A stretch of 64,000 nucleotides of DNA from Sulfuricaulis limicola (GCF_002355735.1 NZ_AP014879.1:124001-188000); one strand, 5' to 3'. Shown: positions 1 to 8,457, numbered from the stretch's first letter. A program made the numbers and translations. The notes: a model not told the origin generated them from the letters alone.

Positions 1-1
1 C

Positions 2-661
2 GGCGCCGATCTGCAGAAAATCCCCGCAGACAGCCGCCAGGCCCTGCTCAAGACCCTGAAGCTTAAAAACTGGGATGAACTTATGAGCGAAATCGGTCTC
101 GGCAACCGCCTGGCCTCGGTGGTGGCGCGCCAGCTGGTGCCGCCGACCGAGGCGGAAGACGCCAGCCGTTTTTTGCGGCTGTTCCGGCTGCGTTCCCAGA
201 AGCCGAAGACGAAGGAGCCGGCGCTGGCGATCCACGGGACCGAGGGCGTGGTGGTCACCTACGCGCGCTGCTGCCGTCCCATCCCCGGCGATCCCATCCT
301 CGGGTTCCTCACCGCCGGGCGTGGCATCGTGGTGCATACCGAGGATTGCCCGAACGTGGTGCGTTACCGCAAGCACCCGGAGCAATGGATCGACGTGCAA
401 TGGGAGCGCGACATCAAGGGCGTGTACCCGGTGTACGTGCGGGTCGAGGCCCGGAACCAGCGCGGCGTGCTGGCGTCCGTGGCCGCGGCCATCGCGGAAC
501 AGGAGGCCAACATCGACTCGGTCTCCTTCGACGACCGCGACAGCCAGTACACCTCCATGGACTTCACCATCGAGGTGCGCGACCGCGTGCACCTGGCGCA
601 GATCATGCGGCGCATCCGCGCGCTCGAGTCGGTGGTTCGGATCAACCGGAAGAAAGGATAG
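2..661 (+). CDS. spoT: SpoT/RelA-type (p)ppGpp synthetase/hydrolase, C-terminal part (5' end outside window)
   Basis: The reading frame is open from the first base, so only the last ~219 residues are present and the hydrolase/synthetase/TGS domains lie upstream of the window. The visible part holds the RIS/zinc-finger-like domain (YARCCRPIPGD, then HTEDCPNV) and a C-terminal ACT domain (VYVRVEARNQRGVLASV). In this family these regions sense partner proteins and nutrient state and tune alarmone synthesis versus hydrolysis in the cytoplasm. The following ridA and recG match the usual gammaproteobacterial spoT neighbourhood, which is why spoT is preferred over relA. The TAG stop overlaps the first base of an intergenic palindrome. 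Confidence 0.9.
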   Translation, partial: GADLQKIPADSRQALLKTLKLKNWDELMSEIGLGNRLASVVARQLVPPTEAEDASRFLRLFRLRSQKPKTKEPALAIHGTEGVVVTYARCCRPIPGDPILGFLTAGRGIVVHTEDCPNVVRYRKHPEQWIDVQWERDIKGVYPVYVRVEARNQRGVLASVAAAIAEQEANIDSVSFDDRDSQYTSMDFTIEVRDRVHLAQIMRRIRALESVVRINRKKG

Positions 662-724
662 TTTCAGGTCTCAGGTTTCAAGTTTCAGGTGCGAACCTGA
701 GACCTGAAACCTGAAACTTGAAAT
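661..724. repeat. Word-iterated palindrome downstream of spoT
   Basis: A 30-bp arm (661-690), a GCGA loop and a 29-bp arm (695-723) are made of reiterated TTTCAGG/TCTCAGG words and their complements. The sub-blocks occur in the same order in both arms rather than mirrored, so either of two alternative hairpins can form. No coding potential. It lies between spoT and the co-directional ridA. Confidence 0.8.
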
Positions 725-740
725 CGTTATCGAGGCCATA

Positions 741-1175
741 ATGAAAAAAGCAGTAATCTCTACTAACAAAGCCCCCCAAGCCATCGGTCCCTATTCACAG
801 GCAATCAAGGCCGGCGACACCGTTTACCTTGCCGGCCAGATCCCGCTGGTGCCGGAGACCATGGCGCTGGTGGAAGGTGACATGCGCGCGCAGATTTCGC
901 GTGTGTTCGAAAACCTGGCGGCGGTGGCCAAGGCGTCCGGCGGCAGCCTGCAGGACATCGTGAAGCTCAATGTCTATCTCACCGACCTCGGGCACTTCCC
1001 GCTGGTGAACGAGGTGATGGCGCAGTATTTCCGCGAGCCCTATCCGGCGCGCGCGGCCGTCGGCGTCGCTGCCCTGCCCAAGGGTGCGGCGGTGGAGATG
1101 GACGCGGTCATGGTGCTCGGATCTGGTCGCCCACCGAAAAAAGCGAAGAAAAAAGCAAAACGTAACCGCAGATAA
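741..1175 (+). CDS. ridA: RidA family reactive enamine/imine deaminase
   Basis: 144 residues of the YjgF/YER057c/UK114 (Rid) family, which hydrolyses reactive 2-aminoacrylate and related enamines/imines produced by PLP enzymes. Family landmarks include the N-terminal [19 protein letters not shown] in the middle and the PARAAVGV segment carrying the conserved arginine. The family is normally ~126-130 aa. Here a lysine/arginine-rich tail ([12 protein letters not shown]) extends it, and the last codons plus the TAA stop lie inside a repeat arm (1164-1178), so the tail may be repeat-derived. It sits between spoT and recG on the same strand, likely co-transcribed. The fold call is firm; the role of the basic tail is unknown. 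Confidence 0.93.
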   Translation: MKKAVISTNKAPQAIGPYSQAIKAGDTVYLAGQIPLVPETMALVEGDMRAQISRVFENLAAVAKASGGSLQDIVKLNVYLTDLGHFPLVNEVMAQYFREPYPARAAVGVAALPKGAAVEMDAVMVLGSGRPPKKAKKKAKRNRR

Positions 1176-1296
1176 ACGGTCGCTCCTGCGCTCGCGACAT
1201 TCGTATATCCCTGTGCAGCACTGATGCATGCGGATTGCGGATTAAAGCTGAAACTGTTCTATTTCTATCTGCGTTAATCGGCGTTCATCCGCGGTT
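1164..1296. repeat. Imperfect inverted repeat (CCGCGGAT-type words) between ridA and recG
   Basis: The left arm, AACCGCAGATAAACG (1164-1178), matches the reverse complement of 1282-1296 with two mismatches. Further GCGGATT words occur at 1230-1243 and related words at 1270-1290. The left arm contains the ridA stop codon. It has the same style as the other word-iterated intergenic elements in this window. Confidence 0.65.
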
Positions 1297-1307
1297 TCAA
1301 AATTCAT

Positions 1308-3380
1308 ATGGACATCGCCTCGCTGCCGGTAACGACCCTCAAGGGCGTCGGGCCCAAGCTCGCGGACAAGCTCAAGCGGCTCGGCCTGCAAACCGTGCAG
1401 GACGTCCTGTTCCATCTGCCGCTGCGCTACCAGGATCGTACCCGTCTGTTGCGCATGGGCAGCCTGCGGCCCGGCATGGAGGCCGCGGTCGAGGGCGAGA
1501 TCGAGCTGGCGGACGTGGTCTATCGCGGCCGGCGCAGCCTGATCTGCCGCGTCAGCGACGGCTCCGGTCATCTGCATCTGCGGTTTTTCTATTTCAACGC
1601 CATCCAGCAGCAGAATCTCGCGCGCGGCCGGCGCCTGCGGCTGTTCGGCGAGGTGCGCTTCGGCCCGGTCGGGCTGGAGATGATCCATCCCGAGTACGAA
1701 TTCATCGACGGCGCGCAGGCACCGCCGGCCGAGGAAAACCTGACGCCGGTTTATCCGACGACCACGGGCGTGCACCAGCTGAGCCTGCGCAAGCTGGCGC
1801 GCCAGGCGCTGGAAAAGCATCTCGACAAGATCCACGAATGGCTGCCGCCCGCCGTGTTGCAGGAACTGCAACTGCCGACGCTCACCGAGGCGCTGGCGCT
1901 GGTGCATCAGCCGCCGCCGCACACGCCGGTGGAACTGCTGGCGGAAGGCAAGCATCCCGCGGTGCTGCGCCTGTCGTTCGAGGAACTGCTGGCGCATCAC
2001 CTGAGCCTGCGGCGCCTGCGCGAGCGAGTGCAAACGGAACAGGCGCCGCCCGTGGCGGGCACGGGTGAACTCATGCAACGCCTGCTGGCGCAGCTGCCGT
2101 TTCAGTTGACGCAGGCCCAGCAGCGCGTGCTCGGCGAGATTCTGCATGATTTGCAGCAGAGCCATCCCATGCAGCGCCTGGTGCAGGGTGACGTCGGTTC
2201 CGGCAAGACCATCGTTGCCGCCTGCGCCGGCCTCGGTGTCATCGAAGGCGGGCTGCAGGTGGCCGTCATGGCGCCGACCGAGCTGCTGGCCGACCAGCAT
2301 CTGCGCAATTTTTCCGGCTGGCTGGAGCCGCTCGGCCTCACCGTGGTCGGGCTGTCCGGCAAGCTCAACGGCCGCGCGCGCCAGGACGCGCTCGAAAAAA
2401 TCGGCTCGGGCCGGGCCGACATAATAGTAGGCACGCAGGCACTGTTTCAGGAGGAAGTGGAATTCGCCGATCTGGGATTGATCGTGGTGGACGAGCAGCA
2501 CCGCTTCGGCGTGCACCAGCGGCTGGCGCTGCGCGAGAAGGGCCGCGTGGGCCTGCGCCGGCCGCATCAGCTGATCATGACCGCCACACCCATCCCGCGC
2601 ACGCTGGCGCAAAGCCTGTACGCCGATCTGGACGTGTCGGTGATCGATGAGCTGCCACCGGGACGCAAGCCGATCGAGACGGTGGCGCTGCCTTCGGCGC
2701 GCCGTGCCGACGTGGTCAGCCGCATCCGCGACGCCTGCACGGCGGGCCGACAGGCCTATTGGGTCTGCCCGTTGATTGAAGAGTCTGAGACCCTGGAGCT
2801 CGAGACGGCAACGGACACGGCGCAGGCCTTGCGCGAAGCCTTGCCCGATTTGTCGATTGCGCTGATCCATGGGCGCATGAAGCCGCTGGAAAAGGAAAAG
2901 ATCATGGCGGCGTTCAAGCGCGGTGAGGTGCATCTGCTGGTGGCCACCACCGTCATCGAGGTCGGCGTGGACGTGCCCAACGCCTCGCTCATGGTCATCG
3001 AGAACGCCGAGCGGCTGGGCCTGTCGCAATTGCACCAGCTGCGCGGGCGCGTCGGCCGCGGCGCGGCGGAAAGCCACTGCGTGCTGCTGTACCAGCCGCC
3101 GCTGTCGGAGATGGCGCGGGCGCGGCTGGCAGCGCTGCGCGAGACCAGCGACGGTTTCGAGATCGCGCGGCGCGACCTGGAGATGCGCGGTCCGGGCGAG
3201 ATGCTCGGCACGCGCCAGGCCGGCATGCCGCAGTTTCATATCGCCGATCTTTTGCGCGACCGCGCATGGCTGCCGCGCGTGCAGCAGGTGGCGGAACTGC
3301 TGCTCAAGGAGCATCCGCAATGCGTGGACCCGATCGTGCGGCGCTGGATCAGCGGCGCCGAGACCTATGGCAGCGTTTGA
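1308..3380 (+). CDS. recG: ATP-dependent DNA helicase RecG
   Basis: 690 residues, the usual RecG length. RecG reverses stalled replication forks and branch-migrates Holliday junctions and R-loops. An N-terminal wedge/OB-fold segment (roughly residues 50-150) is followed by the helicase core: Walker A GDVGSGKT near residue 293, the RecG-specific DEQH box near 394 (VVDEQHRFG), TATPIPRT near 424, and the motif VI region QLRGRVGRG. The C-terminal RecG region (GPGEMLGTRQAG) is intact. The ATG is preceded by an AT-rich stretch without a strong ribosome binding site. It follows ridA and precedes a convergent gene, so it ends the spoT-side unit. Confidence 0.97.
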   Translation: MDIASLPVTTLKGVGPKLADKLKRLGLQTVQDVLFHLPLRYQDRTRLLRMGSLRPGMEAAVEGEIELADVVYRGRRSLICRVSDGSGHLHLRFFYFNAIQQQNLARGRRLRLFGEVRFGPVGLEMIHPEYEFIDGAQAPPAEENLTPVYPTTTGVHQLSLRKLARQALEKHLDKIHEWLPPAVLQELQLPTLTEALALVHQPPPHTPVELLAEGKHPAVLRLSFEELLAHHLSLRRLRERVQTEQAPPVAGTGELMQRLLAQLPFQLTQAQQRVLGEILHDLQQSHPMQRLVQGDVGSGKTIVAACAGLGVIEGGLQVAVMAPTELLADQHLRNFSGWLEPLGLTVVGLSGKLNGRARQDALEKIGSGRADIIVGTQALFQEEVEFADLGLIVVDEQHRFGVHQRLALREKGRVGLRRPHQLIMTATPIPRTLAQSLYADLDVSVIDELPPGRKPIETVALPSARRADVVSRIRDACTAGRQAYWVCPLIEESETLELETATDTAQALREALPDLSIALIHGRMKPLEKEKIMAAFKRGEVHLLVATTVIEVGVDVPNASLMVIENAERLGLSQLHQLRGRVGRGAAESHCVLLYQPPLSEMARARLAALRETSDGFEIARRDLEMRGPGEMLGTRQAGMPQFHIADLLRDRAWLPRVQQVAELLLKEHPQCVDPIVRRWISGAETYGSV

Positions 3381-3392
3381 ACTGCCGGGACG

Positions 3393-3932
3393 CTAGAATT
3401 CGCGCGCCAGCATCAGCGTCAGGAAATCCTCTCCGACGTTCGGTCCGTCCCAGTCGAGCCCCAAAGCGGTTTTGCCGTTCGAGTAATGGGTCTCGCCGAT
3501 GGACAGGTCGTATTCTCCGAACTTGCGTCCGAACGCCAGACGCACCATGAATTGCCCGGTAGTCCCAAGATGATCCGTCGTCCGGTCAACCATGCCGATA
3601 CCGAGTGTGGCCGCGCAGTAATTTTCCGGAGAAAGCTTCCAGCGCAGCGTACGTCCGAACGAGAGCGCGGTGTTGTAATTCGGGCCACTCCAGTACGCGA
3701 TGGACAGCTCATAGAGACTTTTTCGATTGAACAACGCCGGCGCGTCTTTCTGGTAGGAGACAAACACAGCGTTTGATCCAGACGAGGAAATGTTTCCATA
3801 TCCCACCGCAACAGCCAGCATGTCGGCGCCGGTGGAACAGGCATATAACAGCATGCCGGCTGCCACCGGAATGAATTTGAACCGGACGCGTGGAACAGGT
3901 GAAATGTTCATTCGAATCTTCCCGAACCGCAT
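3393..3932 (-). CDS. pagL: PagL-like lipid A 3-O-deacylase (outer membrane)
   Basis: About 179 residues from the ATG at 3932, which has an AGGAC ribosome binding site (172 from the ATG at 3911). PagL enzymes are outer membrane beta-barrels that remove the 3-O acyl chain of lipid A. The C-terminal third carries the family signature: HYSNG with the catalytic His and Ser, then PNVGED supplying the acidic residue, and a terminal strand ending in Phe (LMLAREF). The N-terminus is a signal peptide; LLYAC could be a poor lipobox but a normal cleavage is equally likely. It converges on recG. With the arn operon at 33-40 kb it suggests two lipid A modification routes. GC looks lower than its neighbours. 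Confidence 0.72.
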   Translation of the reverse strand: MRFGKIRMNISPVPRVRFKFIPVAAGMLLYACSTGADMLAVAVGYGNISSSGSNAVFVSYQKDAPALFNRKSLYELSIAYWSGPNYNTALSFGRTLRWKLSPENYCAATLGIGMVDRTTDHLGTTGQFMVRLAFGRKFGEYDLSIGETHYSNGKTALGLDWDGPNVGEDFLTLMLAREF

Positions 3933-4079
3933 ATTGTCCTGAGGCATTAACCGGAAACGCTTGCGGCCATTGCCGCATGATTCCCGGAGCGTAAATTCAT
4001 GTATAGAGCCGCCGTTTCCGCTGACCGACCAGGTCGTTTCTGCTACGATTCGGCGCTCCTGAATCATTGATAACAATAC

Positions 4080-4652
4080 ATGGCTATTGTGAGCCCGGCA
4101 CCACCGCGAGGCACGGAACCGCTGTGGCGACCGGCGCGGCGGCTGAACCGCTCCGGGATTCCGCGGAATTATTTGCCGTGGTTGCTCGACACGGCGTCGC
4201 TCACGGAACGCATCATCGCCCAGTGCCGCGAAAACTTTCACGTGCGGCTGCTGGACCAGCGCCGGGCACGTCCGCTGCGCAACGAGGCCGAGGCCCTCGG
4301 CATGCGCGCCGGCACCCGCGCCATCGTGCGCCAGGTGCAACTCCTGTGCGGCGACACGCCCTGGGTGTACGCGCGCACCATCATCCCGCCACGGACCTTC
4401 GCCAGAAAACTCCACCGTTTCACCACCCTGGGCGCGCGTTCCCTCGGCGCCATGCTGTTTGCCGACCCGTCCATGAAGCGCGGCGAGGTGGAGGTTACCC
4501 GTCTCACGCCATCAGACCGGCTGTATCATCTGGTCACGCGCGATCTGCGCGACAAACCCGAAACGATATGGGGCCGGCGCTCGCTGTTCCGGCTCGGCGG
4601 CAAGCCGTTGCTGGTGTGCGAGTTCTTCCTGCCTGACATCGCCCAGTTTTAG
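4080..4652 (+). CDS. ubiC: Chorismate pyruvate-lyase UbiC
   Basis: 190 residues. UbiC converts chorismate to 4-hydroxybenzoate and pyruvate, the first committed step of ubiquinone synthesis. Visible landmarks are the N-terminal WRPARRLN...GIPRNYLPWLLDTASLT segment, the ARTIIPP strand, and the C-terminal CEFFLPD with the catalytic glutamate near the end, as in E. coli UbiC. ubiA, using its product, follows on the same strand after a palindromic spacer. The ATG has no clear Shine-Dalgarno sequence; GATAAC lies 5 nt upstream. Confidence 0.9.
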   Translation: MAIVSPAPPRGTEPLWRPARRLNRSGIPRNYLPWLLDTASLTERIIAQCRENFHVRLLDQRRARPLRNEAEALGMRAGTRAIVRQVQLLCGDTPWVYARTIIPPRTFARKLHRFTTLGARSLGAMLFADPSMKRGEVEVTRLTPSDRLYHLVTRDLRDKPETIWGRRSLFRLGGKPLLVCEFFLPDIAQF

Positions 4653-4672
4653 TTTCCCGAATAAAATAAATT

Positions 4673-4741
4673 GGCCACAGAGATCACAGAGTTAGAAAAA
4701 ATTCCTCTCTTTTTCTCTGTGTGCTCTGTGATCTCTGTGGC
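4673..4741. repeat. Near-perfect palindrome of CACAGAGATC words between ubiC and ubiA
   Basis: The left arm GCCACAGAGATCACAGAG (from 4673) is repeated inverted at 4715-4741, with A/T-rich inner flanks and a short loop around 4700-4709. The stem is ~26 bp. Transcribed in the ubiC-ubiA spacer, it would fold into a long hairpin. There is no U-tract after the stem, so it is not a classical terminator. Confidence 0.85.
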
Positions 4742-4775
4742 TGAAATATTATTTTTTAACAGAAATTAAAACCCA

Positions 4776-5642
4776 ATGACTCTGGCGCTAAAGCTAAAGG
4801 ACTACGCGCAGCTGATGCGGCTGCACCGGCCAATCGGCATCCTGCTGCTGATGTGGCCGACGCTGTGGGCGCTGTGGATCGCCGGCCAGGGCCGGCCTGA
4901 TGCGCACATCTTCGTCGTGTTCGTGCTCGGCGTGGTGCTGATGCGTTCCGCTGGTTGCGTCATCAACGATTACGCCGACCGGGACTTCGATCCGCATGTG
5001 GCGCGCACGCGCGACCGGCCGGTCGCCGCCGGACGCGTGAGTCCGCGCGAGGCGCTCGCGCTGTTTGCCGCCCTGTGCCTGGTCGCGTTCGCGCTGGTGC
5101 TCACGCTCACCCGCCTGACCGTCCTGCTGTCCTTCGCCGGCGCGTTCCTGGCGGCGACCTATCCCTTCCTCAAGCGTTACACCCATCTGCCGCAGTTTTA
5201 TCTGGGCATGGCCTTCGGCTGGGGCATTCCCATGGCGTTCGCCGCCGAGACCGGCGAGGTGCCGGGACTCGCCTGGATTTTGTTCGCTGCCAACATCTGC
5301 TGGTCCGTGGCCTATGACACCGCCTATGCCATGGTGGACCGGGAGGACGACCTCAAGGTCGGGGTGAAATCCACCGCCATCCTGTTCGGCCGTCATGATC
5401 GCGCCATGGTTTTGCTTTTTCACATCATGACAATCGCCTTGCTGGCATGGGTTGGCGCGCTCGCCGGTCTCGGTTTGGGGTATTATGCTGGCCTCGCGGC
5501 GGCGTCGGGATTCGCGCTTTATGAACAGCGACTCCTGCGTAACCGCGATCGGGATGGCTGTTTCCGTGCATTCCTGAACAACAACTGGTTCGGCGCGGCG
5601 GTGTTCGCCGGGCTGTTGTTGAATTATCTATTAAAAGATTAA
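4776..5642 (+). CDS. ubiA: 4-hydroxybenzoate polyprenyltransferase UbiA
   Basis: 288 residues, multi-spanning inner membrane prenyltransferase that attaches the polyprenyl tail to 4-hydroxybenzoate in ubiquinone synthesis. Both aspartate-rich motifs are present: NDYADRDFD near residue 63 and [12 protein letters not shown] near 181, binding the Mg-pyrophosphate. Hydrophobic segments alternate regularly along the protein. Partner of the upstream ubiC. Confidence 0.95.
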   Translation: MTLALKLKDYAQLMRLHRPIGILLLMWPTLWALWIAGQGRPDAHIFVVFVLGVVLMRSAGCVINDYADRDFDPHVARTRDRPVAAGRVSPREALALFAALCLVAFALVLTLTRLTVLLSFAGAFLAATYPFLKRYTHLPQFYLGMAFGWGIPMAFAAETGEVPGLAWILFAANICWSVAYDTAYAMVDREDDLKVGVKSTAILFGRHDRAMVLLFHIMTIALLAWVGALAGLGLGYYAGLAAASGFALYEQRLLRNRDRDGCFRAFLNNNWFGAAVFAGLLLNYLLKD

Positions 5643-5650
5643 GAATTTTT

Positions 5651-5776
5651 ACCGCCAAGACGCCAAGAACGCCAAGGAAAAAAGGAAGACATGAAACGAT
5701 AATGAATCAAAATCATTTCCCGTTTTTGCTTCAATTCTTAAATGTTTTTCTTGGCGTTCTTGGCGTCTTGGCGGTT
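5651..5776. repeat. Long-armed palindrome of GCCAAGA words after ubiA
   Basis: A 31-bp arm starting ACCGCCAAGACGCCAAG at 5651 is repeated inverted at 5746-5776 with about one mismatch. The spacer of ~65 nt is A/T-rich and without structure I can see. It fills most of the ubiA-GST gap (5643-5798). Confidence 0.88.
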
Positions 5777-5798
5777 CAAAAATCATAAAGGTTAATCG

Positions 5799-6413
5799 AT
5801 GAAACTTTACGGTTCGCTCACTTCGCCCTACGTGCGCAAGGCCCGCATCCTGGTCCGGGAGAAGGACCTGCCGTGCGAGTTCGTCGTGGCCGACGCCTGG
5901 GCCGCGGACAGCCCCGTCCCCGCGCTTAATCCGTTAGGCAAGGTGCCGGTGCTGGCGCTGGACAACAACGATACGCTGTTCGATTCCCCGGTGATCGTCG
6001 AATACCTCGATGCGCTCAAGGCTCCGGCGCTGCTTCCCGCTTCCGGCGAGACCCGGTGGAATGTGCTGCGCTGGGAGGCCCTGGCGGACGGCATGCTGGA
6101 CGCGGTGGTGACGCGCCTGCTGGAATCGCGTCGCCCCGAAGCACAGCAGTCGGCGGACAACCTGCGGCGCCAGGAAGAAAAAATCGCGCGCTCGCTGGAA
6201 TATGTCGCGCGCCGGCTGGGCAGCGGTCCCTGGCTCGTTTCGGACCGTTTCACGCTGGCGGATCTGGTCGTGGCGGTCGCGCTGGAATACACCGATTTCC
6301 GTTATCCGCATGACTGGCGCAGCCGGCATCCGCGTCTCGGACAGTGGCTGGCCGGCGTCAGCGCCCGCCCGTCATTCATCGAAACCCGTCCCCCCGGCAT
6401 GGAAAAGAAATAA
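5799..6413 (+). CDS. Glutathione S-transferase family protein
   Basis: 204 residues. The N-terminal thioredoxin-like GST domain (MKLYGSLTSPYVRKARI, LNPLGKVPVL, then DSPVIVEYLD with the glutathione gamma-glutamyl-binding D/S pair) is followed by an all-helical C-terminal domain (ADLVVAVALEY). Layout resembles small bacterial YibF/YfcG-like GSTs. Substrate unknown. A cation exchanger follows 17 nt downstream on the same strand, possibly co-transcribed. Confidence 0.85.
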   Translation: MKLYGSLTSPYVRKARILVREKDLPCEFVVADAWAADSPVPALNPLGKVPVLALDNNDTLFDSPVIVEYLDALKAPALLPASGETRWNVLRWEALADGMLDAVVTRLLESRRPEAQQSADNLRRQEEKIARSLEYVARRLGSGPWLVSDRFTLADLVVAVALEYTDFRYPHDWRSRHPRLGQWLAGVSARPSFIETRPPGMEKK

Positions 6414-6430
6414 CCCAAGGACTCCCGCGC

Positions 6431-7444
6431 ATGACTATCGGCATTCTTCTCGTTGCCCTGCTCGTTATCCTGATCGGCGCGGAGACCTTTACCAACGCCC
6501 TGGAACACCTCGGCGAGCGTCTCAAAATCTCCGAGGGTGTGACCGGCTCCATCTTCGCGGCGGTGGGCACCGCCCTGCCCGAGACCATGGTACCGGTGGT
6601 GGCCATCCTTTCGACCGTGAGTACGCAGCAGGTGCGTGAGGAGGTGGGGGTGGGCGCGATCCTCGGCGCGCCGCTCATGCTCTCGACGCTGACCCTGTTC
6701 CTGATGGCGTTGTTTGCCATTCACAAGCGCGGCTGGTCGGACGAGCTGCACCCCGAGCGCACCGGCCTGCGGCGCGATCTCTCGTGGTTTCTGCTGGCGT
6801 TCGGCCTGAGCACGGTCGCCATTTTCATTCCCCACACATCGACGTGGGCGCGCGCGATGATCGCCATGTCGCTGGTGCTGATTTACTTCATCTATCTCAT
6901 GCTCACCATCCGCGCCTCGGCCAGGCTCGTGGCCGACGGCCATGGCACTGCCGCCAGCGAGCCGCTGTTTCTGGTGCGGCTGTTCGGCCGCCTCGGCGTG
7001 CCGGAAAACATGTTCACGATACTGCTGCAACTCGCCATCGGCCTGACACTGATCATCTTCGGCGCGCACGGCTTCGTCCAGGGGGTCGAGCAGCTGTCCG
7101 TCTGGCTCGGCATCTCGCCGCTGGTGCTGGCGCTGCTGATCGTGCCGGTGGCCACCGAGCTGCCGGAGAAGGTGAACAGCATTCTCTGGATCCGCAAGCG
7201 CAAAGATACGCTCGCCTTCGGCAACATTACCGGCGCCATGGTGTTTCAGGGTTCGCTGCTGCCGGCACTCGGCATCCTGCTCACGCCGTGGGAACCGCGC
7301 CAGGAAGTGGTCGCCGGCGTGGTCCTGACGCTGGTGGCGAGCGCCTATCTGCTGCTCATGGTGCGCCGCGGCCACCTCCGGCCGGTGCATCTGTTTTTCA
7401 ACGGGCTCTGTTACATCACTTACCTGCTGACGGTCGTGATCTAG
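6431..7444 (+). CDS. CaCA-type sodium/calcium exchanger family membrane protein
   Basis: 337 residues from the ATG at 6431. Two inverted repeats of the cation/Ca2+ exchanger superfamily are visible: GTALPETMVPVVAIL near residues 50-65 and VPVATELPEKVNSI near 238-250, each with the acidic ion-binding residue, embedded in about ten hydrophobic segments. A central loop has several charged residues (HKRGWSDELHPERTG). Inner membrane. Likely exchanges Ca2+ or another cation for Na+ or H+; ion specificity cannot be read from the sequence. Frame continues upstream of 6431 but the hydrophobic start favours this ATG. Confidence 0.85.
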   Translation: MTIGILLVALLVILIGAETFTNALEHLGERLKISEGVTGSIFAAVGTALPETMVPVVAILSTVSTQQVREEVGVGAILGAPLMLSTLTLFLMALFAIHKRGWSDELHPERTGLRRDLSWFLLAFGLSTVAIFIPHTSTWARAMIAMSLVLIYFIYLMLTIRASARLVADGHGTAASEPLFLVRLFGRLGVPENMFTILLQLAIGLTLIIFGAHGFVQGVEQLSVWLGISPLVLALLIVPVATELPEKVNSILWIRKRKDTLAFGNITGAMVFQGSLLPALGILLTPWEPRQEVVAGVVLTLVASAYLLLMVRRGHLRPVHLFFNGLCYITYLLTVVI

Positions 7445-7472
7445 CCGGCGTGCCGCGGCGCGGTCAATGGCC

Positions 7473-7478
7473 TAGAAT
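7473..7478 (+). promoter_or_regulatory. -10-like TAGAAT 8 nt before aroE
   Basis: TAGAAT ends 8 nt before the aroE ATG. No Shine-Dalgarno sequence follows and no good -35 is seen. If used, the transcript would be leaderless or have a leader of a few nucleotides. Confidence 0.45.
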
Positions 7479-7486
7479 AGGCGCCC

Positions 7487-8353
7487 ATGCACGTTCAGGA
7501 CCGACCCGTGGCCACCAAAGCGGAAAAAGACACAACCCCGGCGCGTTACGCGGTGATGGGCAATCCCGTTGCCCACAGCAAATCGCCCGTGATCCACAAG
7601 CAGTTCGCGCACCAGTTCGGCCACAACATCGAATACGCCGCGCTGTGGGTGGATACCGACGGGTTCGCCGAGGCGGTGCAGCAGTTTCGCGCCGAGGGCG
7701 GCAAGGGGCTGAATGTCACCGTGCCGTTCAAGCTCGAGGCCTTCAGTCTGGCGGACAACCTGAGTGAGCGCGCGAAACTGGCGGGCGCAGTCAACACCAT
7801 TCGATTCGAGGTCGACGGGAAAATTTTCGGTGACAACACCGACGGTACTGGCCTGGTGCATGACCTCACCAAGAATCTGAACGTGCACCTGCGCGGCAGG
7901 AAAATCCTGGTGCTGGGCGCGGGCGGCGCCGTACGCGGCGTGCTCGGGCCGCTGCTGAAGCAAAATCCGGCTCTGCTCGTCATCGCCAACCGCACCGTGC
8001 CCAAGGCCAAGGAACTCGCCAAAACCTTCGCGCAGTTCGGCAAGATCGAGGCCGTCGGTTATGACGAACTGGTCGGCAAGCGTTTCGACGTCGTGATCAA
8101 CGGCACCAGCGCGAGCCTCAAGGGTGAAATGCCGCCGCTGCCGGTGAACGTCTTCGCCGGCAACGCCGTGGCCTACGACATGATGTACGGCGACAAGCCC
8201 ACGCCGTTCCTCGAATGGGCCATGCTGCACGGCGCGGAAACCGCCGCCGACGGCCTCGGCATGCTGGTGGAGCAGGCGGCGGAGTCGTACCTGCTGTGGC
8301 GCGGCGTGCGCCCGGAGACGAGGCACGTGATCGCGGCGTTGCGCAAGGGCTGA
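7487..8353 (+). CDS. aroE: Shikimate dehydrogenase AroE
   Basis: 288 residues. AroE reduces 3-dehydroshikimate to shikimate with NADPH in aromatic amino acid and chorismate synthesis. Landmarks: substrate-binding GNPVAHSKSPVIH, catalytic lysine in NVTVPFK near residue 80, NTDGTG with the catalytic aspartate, dinucleotide fold GAGGAVRGV, and NGTSAS. A second in-frame GTG start at 7508 would shorten the N-terminus by seven residues and is equally compatible with the fold. Followed by a good intrinsic terminator. Supplies chorismate for pathways including UbiC. Confidence 0.95.
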   Translation: MHVQDRPVATKAEKDTTPARYAVMGNPVAHSKSPVIHKQFAHQFGHNIEYAALWVDTDGFAEAVQQFRAEGGKGLNVTVPFKLEAFSLADNLSERAKLAGAVNTIRFEVDGKIFGDNTDGTGLVHDLTKNLNVHLRGRKILVLGAGGAVRGVLGPLLKQNPALLVIANRTVPKAKELAKTFAQFGKIEAVGYDELVGKRFDVVINGTSASLKGEMPPLPVNVFAGNAVAYDMMYGDKPTPFLEWAMLHGAETAADGLGMLVEQAAESYLLWRGVRPETRHVIAALRKG

Positions 8354-8369
8354 ATCCGGGCGCGTCAGT

Positions 8370-8400
8370 GCGGCGATTCACCGAATCACGCCGCTTTTTT
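8370..8400 (+). terminator. Rho-independent terminator after aroE
   Basis: GCGGCGATTC pairs with GAATCACGCCGC around a short loop (one 2-nt bulge), followed by six T (8395-8400). Confidence 0.85.
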
Positions 8401-8457
8401 CTCGTTACGTATTCATAACGGCGTACCTCTCTGCGCCGAACGCTGCATTTGCTGCTC

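Noticed and set aside
1242-3320. 692-residue open frame antisense to recG
   Set aside because: His/Arg/Gln-rich composition typical of antisense frames in GC-rich genes; recG has all helicase motifs.
3933-4415. N-terminal extension of the PagL-like frame over ubiC
   Set aside because: It would run antisense to ubiC and hide the signal peptide; starts at 3932 or 3911 fit better.
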